The notes beneath the pieces are model-generated. The model saw only the letters and a program-made list of their open reading frames with translations. It was not told the DNA's origin and searched no databases. 37,423 nucleotides of DNA from CAZGCA01 sp964524145 (GTDB lineage Bacteria > Hydrogenedentota > CAZGCA01), in assembly GCA_964524145.1 (NCBI GenBank), contig CAZGCA010000061.1, forward strand, positions 1 to 37,423, written 5' to 3'. Positions within the stretch are counted from its first letter, which is position 1; every line of letters starts with the position of its first letter. A program made the translations under genes and the position numbers. Below, in pieces: positions 6,837-14,349 of this stretch.

Positions 6837-7754
6837 CTATTTCTTGCGCCGCAGTGCTGAAGCACCGCCCAAGGCGCAAGCGCCCGCCAGCAGGCCAAGC
6901 CCGATCAGGCCGGTCAACGGCAGGACCGTGTCTGCAGGATAAACGAACAAGACGTAGGACGCGGTGGCCTCCCCGTTCTCCGTACCATCATCGTACGTTA
7001 CCGAGTAGGTCCCCGAATGGGCCTCTTCGAGCGGATCGAAGGCCAGCACAGGGCTGTCGGAGGGCGTACCAATATTCCCAACACCAACCTTGGACCACTG
7101 ATAGCCCGTGCCGCCGGCCGTTGCTGTGAGCGAAAAGGATTGACCGGCAATGGCCCACGCGCTGCTCGGGGTGATGACAGGCGGCGGCGGCGGTGGTGGT
7201 GGGACTTCGTCTATGGATGCGCCGTCAACAATTGTCGCACGGTCGCCGTCCTGGGGGTTGGTGGTGCGAAACGTCAACGAGCACGAGGTATTCTCTGCGA
7301 CAAATGCCGTTGCCGTACGCAGCTCCCACGTGGCATTATCCACGATTCCGCTGGTGTTGATCGTGACTTCCGAGCTCAGCCCGTCGTCGATAATTACAGT
7401 CAAATCGTTACCGGCGTACCCGGTGCGAGTCGCCTCGTAGAACGTTACTTCGTACCAGGCACCAACCGTAAGGCCGGTCACGGTTTGCGAGATACTACTG
7501 ACGCCCTGCAGAAAGGCGAACTGGTCTCCAAGCGGATCGGGCGAAGTGCTGTCGCATTGCCATGGCCCATCAGGCCCCGACAATCCTGCACCGCCGACGG
7601 CGGTCCACGCCCATCCTGTCAAGTCCGTTGCATACGCCCAGCCGCTGTCGCCTTGGTCTGGCTCCTCAAAGCCGAAACTCTGCGCAGCGACATTCGCGCT
7701 GGTCATGGCCAGCGCTATCAGCGCCACACAACATATCGCTGTTCTCGCTTTCAT
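6837..7754 (-). CDS. Secreted Ig-like protein with C-terminal sorting-type tail
   Basis: This 305-residue protein has a clear signal peptide (residues 1-24, ending VAAQS). A beta-sandwich, galactose-binding-like segment follows (about 25-190, opening FGFEEPDQGDSGW). A run of eight prolines then leads to one Ig-like domain (about 195-270, with WAIAGQSFSLTA and SGTYSVTY). The C-terminus is LPLTGLIGLGLLAGACALGG followed by ASALRRKK. It consists of a short motif, a glycine-rich transmembrane helix and a basic end, the architecture of PEP-CTERM-like exosortase or archaeosortase substrates. It would be exported, processed and anchored at the surface. Its ligand is unknown. A good Shine-Dalgarno (GGGGAGAG) precedes the ATG. 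It sits alone between the two halves of a broken transposase. Confidence 0.82.
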   Translation of the reverse strand: MKARTAICCVALIALAMTSANVAAQSFGFEEPDQGDSGWAYATDLTGWAWTAVGGAGLSGPDGPWQCDSTSPDPLGDQFAFLQGVSSISQTVTGLTVGAWYEVTFYEATRTGYAGNDLTVIIDDGLSSEVTINTSGIVDNATWELRTATAFVAENTSCSLTFRTTNPQDGDRATIVDGASIDEVPPPPPPPPVITPSSAWAIAGQSFSLTATAGGTGYQWSKVGVGNIGTPSDSPVLAFDPLEEAHSGTYSVTYDDGTENGEATASYVLFVYPADTVLPLTGLIGLGLLAGACALGGASALRRKK

Positions 7755-7977
7755 GTTACTCTCCCCTTTTTCTTGGTCTGAAATATTGCGGCTCCTATGG
7801 CCAACGACTTGTAACGATCACCTGATAGTTTCCTGCACACCAGTTTCTGCATAGGGCAAAAAAAAGTGTGCACTGCAACCTATCTGGAATGGCTTCAAAA
7901 AGGATTCCCACGCCATCCGGGCTTGTCCAGGGAGAAAACCGCAACCTTTCGGCCATCCCGACTCTAATCGTCCTTCC

Positions 7978-8330
7978 ATGGTACCACAAATACACTCTGT
8001 TCGTCAAGCGCGAATCGTGTTGCCCGGTGTGGCTCATCATGTCACGCAGCGAGGCAATGACCGACAAGATATATCTTCTTCGGGGATGGGGACCGCCGAC
8101 AGTATCTTGCTTGTCTTCGTGAGAGTGCGCAGCGTGAAGGCGTCGAAGTATCTGCTTACTGCTTGATGACGAACCATGTACACCTTGTTGTGACTCCTGA
8201 GCGCGAAGATTCGCTTGCGCGGGCCTTGGGGCGAACCCATCTGCTCTATGCGCAGTACGTGTTCCACCTCGTTCCCACGGAGGACCGTGGGAATGAGAAT
8301 TCCCCTGGAAATACTGCTGTGACGTCTTGA
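7978..8330 (+). pseudogene. N-terminal half of a RAYT (Y1) transposase, frameshifted
   Basis: The first frame reads RIVLPGVAHHVTQRGNDRQD, the standard RAYT start. An extra base near 8075 shifts the frame. The second frame then continues with DRRQYLACLRESAQREGVEV, YCLMTNHVHLVVTPEREDSL and LARALGRTHLLYAQYV. The catalytic HVH motif is therefore still recognisable. Homology stops at about 8261, where a TTCCCACG hairpin repeat begins, and the frame ends at TGA 8328-8330. About 35 middle residues of the family are missing between this piece and the C-terminal half at 6240-6616. Stretch 7755-7977 upstream holds no gene beyond the leader of the minus-strand Ig-like gene. Confidence 0.85.
8272..8293. 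repeat. TTCCCACGG hairpin repeat
   Basis: TTCCCACGG (8272-8280) pairs with CCGTGGGAA (8285-8293). The same element recurs at 9080-9101, preceded in both places by GTTCCACCTCG. It marks the point where RAYT homology is lost. Its nature (a non-autonomous REP-like element) is inferred from shape only. Confidence 0.7.
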
Positions 8331-8355
8331 CGTTAGAACGGCATGGTGCTATACT
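8327..8355 (+). promoter_or_regulatory. Promoter of the toxin-antitoxin operon
   Basis: TTGACG (8327-8332), 17 bases and TATACT (8350-8355). A GACGTC palindrome (8321-8326) and the nearby GACGTT repeat overlap the -35 region and could be the autoregulatory operator of the ribbon-helix-helix antitoxin. This is inferred from how such operons are normally controlled. Shine-Dalgarno AAAGGAGGTGA follows before ATG 8379. Confidence 0.75.
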
Positions 8356-8378
8356 GTGATCGAGAAAGGAGGTGAGTT

Positions 8379-8612
8379 ATGGCTGGACTGACAAAGCGGG
8401 CAACAGTTTATCTCGACCCGGCGTTGCACAAGGCGTTGCGCCTGAAATCGGTCGAAACATCCCGGTCGATGTCGGATCTCATCAACGACGCCATCCGAGA
8501 GGAACTGGCAGAAGACGCGGACGACCTCGCGGCGTTCGAGGCACGCAAGAACGAACCCACCGTGACGTTCGAAGAGTTCGTGAAGGAACTGAAGCGCGAT
8601 GGGAAGATATAA
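8379..8612 (+). CDS. Antitoxin, ribbon-helix-helix (RelB/CopG-like)
   Basis: The protein has 77 residues. The N-terminal half (KRATVYLDPALHKALRLKS then RSMSDLINDAIREEL) is a ribbon-helix-helix DNA-binding fold with the ATVYLD strand. The acidic C-terminal tail (EPTVTFEEFVKELKRDGKI) is the usual toxin-wrapping segment. It should neutralise the toxin encoded next to it and repress its own promoter. The gene overlaps the toxin gene by 14 bases. Its first 17 codons are duplicated at 6188. Confidence 0.92.
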   Translation: MAGLTKRATVYLDPALHKALRLKSVETSRSMSDLINDAIREELAEDADDLAAFEARKNEPTVTFEEFVKELKRDGKI

Positions 8613-8856
8613 GGTAGTTGTTCGCAAATCGGTTTCGAAGGACCTCGACCGAATAACGAAGAAGGATGTGCGGCGTATCGTCAAGGCCATGAGAGCCCTC
8701 TCTGATGACCCCCGCCCGCCGCAGTCGAAGAAGCTGTCGGGCGAGGAGAAGTACCGGCTGCGATGCGGCGTGTACCGGATCATTTACGAGATTCAAGACG
8801 AACAGCTTGTGGTATGCGTCGTAAGAGTTCGACACAGGAGAGAGGTGTACCGGTAG
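8599..8856 (+). CDS. RelE/ParE-family toxin
   Basis: The protein has 85 residues. It shows the family pattern YKVVVRKSVSKDLDRI, KKLSGEEKYRLRCGVYRIIY and a final VVRVRHRREVYR. The basic residues and terminal Tyr-Arg fit a RelE-type ribosome-dependent mRNA interferase. Length and domain appear complete. ATG 8599 lies inside the antitoxin gene, with AAGGAA about 10 bases before it. ParE-type gyrase inhibition cannot be excluded by sequence alone. Confidence 0.92.
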   Translation: MGRYKVVVRKSVSKDLDRITKKDVRRIVKAMRALSDDPRPPQSKKLSGEEKYRLRCGVYRIIYEIQDEQLVVCVVRVRHRREVYR

Positions 8857-9231
8857 CAATAGTGAATGGAGAATTCTGAATTTGGAATTAAGAAGAGTAA
8901 CAGGCACCTAGTCTGCCGCCGCTCTCGCCGGTCTATACACTCTGGATTCCCGCTTTCGCGGGAACGACGGCGGGAGTCAAGTCAAAATCTAAAATTCAAA
9001 ACTGACAACGGGAGATGCTAGTGGCTAGTTGCTAGTAGTCAGTTGCCTCACCGTTGCGCCATGTTCGCGTTCCACCTCGTTCCCACGCTCCCGCGTGGGA
9101 ATGCATACCAGGCCACCGGTACGCGCCTATCCATTATAGTATGTCATCCTGAGCGAATGCGAAGGATCTCCAGATTGGCGAACAACGAGCGCGATGGTCC
9201 GCGAGATAATTCTTCTATAGCGCGCTGGCCG
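8857..9231. repeat. Mosaic of dispersed repeats (copy R2)
   Basis: No gene is seen. In order it holds AATTC/GAATGGAGAATTC repeat words (8860-8890), a TTCCCGC..GCGGGAA hairpin (8947-8963) and the 49-base block 8978-9026 identical to R1. It continues with a TTCCCACG/CGTGGGAA hairpin (9080-9101), the R1-matching block 9105-9135 and the common 'TCATCCTGAGCGAA..GAAGGATCT' repeat at 9144-9169. Several independent repeat families have inserted into one gap. Confidence 0.8.
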
Positions 9232-12200
9232 CTACCGTACGGTAACGTCCAGCGGCTCGGTGCCGAATTTCAGCTTGATGACGAGTCGGTCTTTATCAGG
9301 GTAGAACCGCCAGCCGGGCTCGGCGCTGGTCGGATCGTCGACTTGAGGCAGCGCGGACTCGCCGGCGCGTACTTCCGAGACGCCTGCCACCGGCGAGACG
9401 AGTGTGTAGGCCGATTCGCCCGGGAAGAAGCGCGCCCTGAACGTCACGGAATCGCCGTCGCTCACCTTCTCGATACGCGCACCCGAACTGATGTAGACAG
9501 TCCTGCCCCGTAGCTGTGCTCGTACCGTCTTGATGCCGGGATCGAGACCTCGGAGCGCGAACATGTTCACCATAATGTCTTCAGGACTGATATCCGCGGG
9601 GTAGCGTTTGTTCTGCCTGATATCGAAGCCGTCGGGGTAACAGCCCCGGCTCGGCCGGTCGTCGTCGTACTGCTGCCACATCGCGCTCGTGGTCACGCCG
9701 TCGGCTATCGTCCGCCACTCGAAACTGTCGTCGAACTGCGCGAGTTCCTGGAGCGCGTAGGCGTACACGAGCCCGCACCATACAACGGGTTTCCCGAACC
9801 AGCTGTGCGTGAAGTATGTCGCGCCGAATATCGGGATGGTGTTGTACCGCATCGAGGGTATGTGTTCGAGGTCCCACATGTAGATGAACGGCAGGCCCGA
9901 CCACGCCCAGTAGCGGGCGTTGTCGAGATACTTGCCGTCGCCGGTTATCCGGTACGCCTCGACGTTTGCTCGTACGGCGTAAGCCGAGGCGAGGATGTCC
10001 GGCGAGTGGAGCGGACATTCCCAGCCCTGGGCGCCGCGCGGCACGTAGTACCGTTCCATGTATTCGACCGCTTTGAGCCCCGCGTCGATGTACTTCCTGT
10101 CGCCGGTGATACGGCCGAGCTTCAGAACGAAATACGCGTTGCCGGAACAGGTGCCGATGGTGTCCTGGCCGGGCGTGCCGAGCGGTTTGCGTTTCTCGTC
10201 GCCGCCGGGGTTCCATACCCACGCGCCTGAAGGTTTCTGGCCGGACAGTCTCCCCTCCGCGGCCCCGCGCCACCCGTCAACGGCTTCCGAGAGATGGCCT
10301 TCGTAAAACGGGTACTCGCCGAGCATGATATGGCAGTTCGCGTTCGAGAAGAGGAAGTCGGGCCCGTGTCGTCTCAGCGCCTCTTCCATCGCCGTGTCTA
10401 CCCGTTCACGCAGCCTGGCCCGCAGCGACGGGTCCTGCGTGTCGTAGTAATCGAAGAGCACCAACGTCGCCATCCCGGGAGCCGACTCGGGTTTCCAGTG
10501 TTCTCCGAACGCGTGCCGCCACCCTTTTGCTTCCTCGACCCAGATGGATTCGAACCACGCGTCCCGGCTTAACGCTTTTTCCGCGTCCCACGTTCGCGGA
10601 TGAGGCATAACTTTCGGAACGCCGTTCTGTTCATAGTACTTCGACAGCGCGAGTGCCACGGTGGCGTCTTTCAGCTTCGCAACCTTCCGCCGCGAGCGTT
10701 CCGGCACGCCCGAACAGACGTAAAGCTCTCCTTTGATCGAGAGCGTTTTGCCCGGCTCGAGCAGGTAGGGCTCTGCTGCAACGGTCTTTGTTTCGGGCAC
10801 CCAATCGGGCACGCCGGGCGCGAACAACTGCATCACGCTATGGCCTGCACCGGTCTCGGGCGGCGGAACGTCGAACTCGACGGCCATATGCCGGTGTGTC
10901 CCGTCCCATGCATGGTTCATATCCCACATCATCGCGACCAAACGGCCAGCGTGGCCGACGGCTGCCAGCGGAATCGTGATCTTGTACGGATCGGGAACGC
11001 GACGGTCGCTTATAGGCGGCGCAGCGTCGAGCGTGCTCGACGAGTAATCGTTCTTGCCGAGATATTCGAGCCCCGGCAGCACGGCGACGTCGTGGGCTGC
11101 GCCAAACGTGTGGTCACCGACCGCCACCCGCGGCCCGGCAAACCGCGCTATACCGACAGCTCGGTCCGCTTCGAGCGTGCATTCGAAATCGAGCACATCG
11201 CTATCGCTCCCACCGAGCTGGAACACAGCCGTTGCGACGAAGTCGGCGCTCAACCGGGAGAACTTAGCGGCCAGCTCGACTCGGTCGGCACTCTTTTCTT
11301 CAAGGGCGAACGGAATCTCAATCTCCTCCGAGAGAGAACCGTTCTCGCGGAACGTCACCAGCGACGACAGCGGCCGCACGTTGGCGCACAGGTCCCACTT
11401 GTCCGGACTGCTCGGGTCGGCCGCGTAGCACTGCCCATAGTTGTGGAGTCCGCCGACACGCGGGAATGTGAACCGTGCGCCCCGGCCCTGCAACGCCACT
11501 TCCGGGCGATCATCGGGCTTCGGAACGACATCAAGGGTCCGTGTGAACGATGCAATTGTTCCCGACCCGGTCTCGTCGCTCAGCGAGATCGTATACGTGC
11601 CCGCGGACAGACCGGCAGCGTTCTCCCAGATCAGCCACCGATCCTCTCCATGGGACAGCGGCTGAAGGGGTACCGGCTCGGCCCGGAAGACGGTGTGGCC
11701 TGCGTCGTCGGCAATTGTGAGCGCTATCCTGCCGCCGTTGGGAACGAACCCGCCGCGACCCGTGTTGCGTATCCGTGCCGCGACCTTGATGGGGGCTCTT
11801 GCGAGAACGACGGCGGACGTCGCCTCGAGCGCGGCCACCGACAGCTCCGGCCGGTACAAGTAGAGCCCGATTTCAGCTATCGGTCCCGGAAAAGGCCCGA
11901 TGATCGCCTGTTGTCCGGTCGAGCCGCCGAAATCGAACGGTGCGAGAGCGATATCCGGTGCCTCGCCAGACGGCGGCGCGGCTGTGGAAGCGACATCGAC
12001 CGAAGTCGGAGTTACTGTTATCCGGTGCCATGTATCGGCGGCTCGGTCAGCGGCTTCTGCTCTGCGCGCATACACGATACCGCGAGCGGCGTCCAATCGC
12101 CCCGCCGGCGGTTGCCCGCCGGCCTGCAACGTGCGGCGGCCCTTCGCGCGCAGCGTCAACACCAGCGGCTCGCCAAACAGCGCCCAGTCGTAGCTCGACG

Positions 12201-12702
12201 TCACAACCTTCTCCGTCCCGAGAGCGACCTCGACCGCACTCCCCGCATACCGGGTAAGATCGACCGCCCGGTGCCGCCATCCTGCGTCAAGCACGATCTC
12301 CCTGAAAGCGAGCGTGCCGTTCACCCGAACCGAGAACTCGACACCGTCGAACTTCGGTTTCGTGGGATCGTCGTACGGGATCCCGTCCCGCATACCCACG
12401 GCGAACTTGAGCACGAGACGCTCATCGCGGCCTATTTGGGGGAGCGCAAGATCGGGAAACCGGAGCGCGGCCGGTTCCCCGTCCTGAGGGTGCAGAAAGA
12501 TCGCCGGCAACCGCACTCGACCGCTCGGGTCGGCGGACGAAACGGACGCGTTAAGTGCGTTCGAGACGTTGCGGCCGTCGAAGAGGTCCAAGAGGTCCGC
12601 GACAACATCTGCCTCGCCCTCTATAAGGTCAGCAGCGTGCGCGTCGACATATATGGCGGCACAGAACATCAGCACCAGCACTACAAAGGCTATGCGGCTC
12701 AT
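9232..12702 (-). CDS. Large secreted protein with beta-sandwich N-terminus and predicted (alpha/alpha)6 glycosidase/lyase-type domain
   Basis: The protein has 1156 residues with a signal peptide (about 1-24, ending DAHAA). Residues 100-190 form a carbohydrate-binding-like beta-sandwich (LVLKFAVGMRDG, EFSVRVNGTLAF, SYDWALFGEPLVL). Residues 290-400 look like a CARDB/Ig-type adhesion domain (KVAARIRNTGRGG...AGTYTISL). The region at about 690-1060 is helical with tryptophan and aromatic repeats (DEKRKPLGTPGQDTIGTCSG, YIDAGLKAVEYMERYY, YAYALQELAQFDD). This is the appearance of (alpha/alpha)6 barrels in glycoside hydrolases and polysaccharide lyases. I cannot name a family or catalytic acid. ATG 12702 follows AAGGAGAT at good spacing. 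It is the last gene of the minus-strand carbohydrate cluster. Confidence 0.75.
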   Translation of the reverse strand: MSRIAFVVLVLMFCAAIYVDAHAADLIEGEADVVADLLDLFDGRNVSNALNASVSSADPSGRVRLPAIFLHPQDGEPAALRFPDLALPQIGRDERLVLKFAVGMRDGIPYDDPTKPKFDGVEFSVRVNGTLAFREIVLDAGWRHRAVDLTRYAGSAVEVALGTEKVVTSSYDWALFGEPLVLTLRAKGRRTLQAGGQPPAGRLDAARGIVYARRAEAADRAADTWHRITVTPTSVDVASTAAPPSGEAPDIALAPFDFGGSTGQQAIIGPFPGPIAEIGLYLYRPELSVAALEATSAVVLARAPIKVAARIRNTGRGGFVPNGGRIALTIADDAGHTVFRAEPVPLQPLSHGEDRWLIWENAAGLSAGTYTISLSDETGSGTIASFTRTLDVVPKPDDRPEVALQGRGARFTFPRVGGLHNYGQCYAADPSSPDKWDLCANVRPLSSLVTFRENGSLSEEIEIPFALEEKSADRVELAAKFSRLSADFVATAVFQLGGSDSDVLDFECTLEADRAVGIARFAGPRVAVGDHTFGAAHDVAVLPGLEYLGKNDYSSSTLDAAPPISDRRVPDPYKITIPLAAVGHAGRLVAMMWDMNHAWDGTHRHMAVEFDVPPPETGAGHSVMQLFAPGVPDWVPETKTVAAEPYLLEPGKTLSIKGELYVCSGVPERSRRKVAKLKDATVALALSKYYEQNGVPKVMPHPRTWDAEKALSRDAWFESIWVEEAKGWRHAFGEHWKPESAPGMATLVLFDYYDTQDPSLRARLRERVDTAMEEALRRHGPDFLFSNANCHIMLGEYPFYEGHLSEAVDGWRGAAEGRLSGQKPSGAWVWNPGGDEKRKPLGTPGQDTIGTCSGNAYFVLKLGRITGDRKYIDAGLKAVEYMERYYVPRGAQGWECPLHSPDILASAYAVRANVEAYRITGDGKYLDNARYWAWSGLPFIYMWDLEHIPSMRYNTIPIFGATYFTHSWFGKPVVWCGLVYAYALQELAQFDDSFEWRTIADGVTTSAMWQQYDDDRPSRGCYPDGFDIRQNKRYPADISPEDIMVNMFALRGLDPGIKTVRAQLRGRTVYISSGARIEKVSDGDSVTFRARFFPGESAYTLVSPVAGVSEVRAGESALPQVDDPTSAEPGWRFYPDKDRLVIKLKFGTEPLDVTVR

Positions 12703-12840
12703 GAGAGTATCTCCTTCTCGCTCGTCGTCGGAATGCGATTCTCCTCCTTGGCTATGGAACCATTGTTGTTCAGTCTATCGCATGCCGCCCGGTCAACACA
12801 ATCCTCGCGAGAAGGGCAACCGTTCCGCGAGATTGGGTAC

Positions 12841-14349
12841 TCAGGTGTGGTTCAGGAGCTGCCAGAACAGGAAGGATCCCATCACGAAAAAGACGCCGGC
12901 GGCGACAAGCTTGACACCTGCCGCGGAACGTTGGAAGAAGGCAGTAAACTGCTTCGAGCTGACGCCGAAGAAGAACAGCGAGAAGACCGCGACCAGCGGC
13001 AGGATGAACATCACGTTGTATAATGCCAGCAGGAGAAGGCCGTTCGAGCGCAGCGCCGGGTCGCTTACTGCAAACGTTATCACGGGCAGATAGGTCTGGC
13101 CCGTGCACGCCAGCTCGAGCAGCGAGACGAGGAACCCGGCCACAAGCGCGCCGAGCACAAAGTTGCGTGCACGCGACTGTTTGCCGATGGTCCGGTGTAT
13201 CCTGTCCTTGAGAAATTTCGGCAACTGCAGCTTGGTGTCCTTCAAGCCGGTGCGTCTGCAAATAATGTAGTCGTATACGCAGTAGCCGCAGATGACGTAG
13301 GCCACAAGCGCCGTGATGCCGTAAAATATCCGCGCCATCACCGTCAGCGTGCCGGCAAGCGCGTTGAGGAACCCAAACAACCCCGCGCCTATCGAGTAGT
13401 ACGTGCAGAACACCGCTGCGGTAAACGCCGCACCGACCATCAGCACCTCGCGGCTTTTCCTGCCAAGCATCGTCAGGTACGATATGAAGAAGATGATCGT
13501 TGCAAACGCGCACGGGTTTAACCCGTCAATCAGCCCCGCGAGAAGTATCACGCCGAGCTTGAATGACTGGAACCTGTCACGGAGCGATGCGCGCGCTCGT
13601 TCCATCTGCTCCTCTGGAACGTCCCACGGCGGCTCGAAGGCAACGTCCTCGTACTCCGCAAACAGCTCCTCCATCGCTTGCATAGAGATCTCGTCCTGCA
13701 CGAGTACATCGTCGCCGATAACCACCGACGGCGTGAGGGTGCGCCGGTCGTCCGGCACGTTGCGTATGGCGCACATTGCCTCGTTAAGCACCTTGTCCTC
13801 GTTATCGCCGATGTCATACGTTCTTACCTCAACGAGCGGAATCCTCTCCTGGATGTACTTCAGCAACCGTTCGACCTTGTCGCAGTCTGAGCACCCTTGC
13901 TCGCTGAAATATGCTATGTATATTGGATGCTCAGGCGTTTCGATCTCGAGAGAGTCGGGTATTTCGGGATAGTCCACACCGCCTTCGCCAGCGTATTCGA
14001 GGACCTTGTTCCGGAGCTCGTCGGCAACCGCTTCGCCGCCGATGACGTCGGTTCCGAAGAAGACGATGGGCGTGTCCTGCTCCGGAAGGTCAAACTTCCT
14101 GTACAGCGCGAACAGCTTGTCGATGTTGTCATCAACGTCGAGGTCGATGTAGCGTATCTCGAGAGAGTCGCCAAACTCCTTCTCAAGTTCAGGAATGACG
14201 TATTCAATGATGTACTGGCAATCAGGGCAGCTTTCGCTGTGGAAGAAGAGGACACGCACGTTGCCGCCCTGAGACAGGGCGACACCCTGCACGATGCAGA
14301 GTAAAGCAATCGTCAGAACAAGCGTGCGTTGCCGGGCCGAGCTACTCAA
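12841..14349 (-). CDS. Tandem thioredoxin-CcdA/DsbD-type thiol:disulfide membrane protein
   Basis: The protein has 502 residues from TTG 14349, chosen because GGAGG (14361-14357) sits seven bases upstream. The frame runs on to 14388 without a better start. It has a signal anchor (8-25) and two successive thioredoxin folds, with CPDC (41-44) and CSDC (153-156). A CcdA/DsbD-beta-like membrane domain follows (about 263-500, six or more helices) with GLNPC (C280) and ACTGQTYLP (C415). It should carry electrons from cytoplasmic thioredoxin across the membrane to exported thioredoxin domains of its own chain. The start overlaps the stop of the upstream galactosidase gene by 8 bases, implying coupling. 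DsbD normally has one N- and one C-terminal soluble domain; here both precede the membrane part. Confidence 0.85.
   Translation of the reverse strand: MSSSARQRTLVLTIALLCIVQGVALSQGGNVRVLFFHSESCPDCQYIIEYVIPELEKEFGDSLEIRYIDLDVDDNIDKLFALYRKFDLPEQDTPIVFFGTDVIGGEAVADELRNKVLEYAGEGGVDYPEIPDSLEIETPEHPIYIAYFSEQGCSDCDKVERLLKYIQERIPLVEVRTYDIGDNEDKVLNEAMCAIRNVPDDRRTLTPSVVIGDDVLVQDEISMQAMEELFAEYEDVAFEPPWDVPEEQMERARASLRDRFQSFKLGVILLAGLIDGLNPCAFATIIFFISYLTMLGRKSREVLMVGAAFTAAVFCTYYSIGAGLFGFLNALAGTLTVMARIFYGITALVAYVICGYCVYDYIICRRTGLKDTKLQLPKFLKDRIHRTIGKQSRARNFVLGALVAGFLVSLLELACTGQTYLPVITFAVSDPALRSNGLLLLALYNVMFILPLVAVFSLFFFGVSSKQFTAFFQRSAAGVKLVAAGVFFVMGSFLFWQLLNHT

Noticed and set aside
7755..7977. Riboswitch (c-di-GMP type) before the Ig-like gene
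   Set aside because: The leader has no match to the conserved GEMM core that I can find by eye; only a weak TTGACG..TACCAT promoter-like pair near 7977-8006 is visible.
10600..13023. 807-codon plus-strand open frame
   Set aside because: It lies antisense to a gene with signal peptide, ribosome site and domain structure; its translation is Arg/Pro-rich without recognisable domains, typical of a GC-rich shadow.
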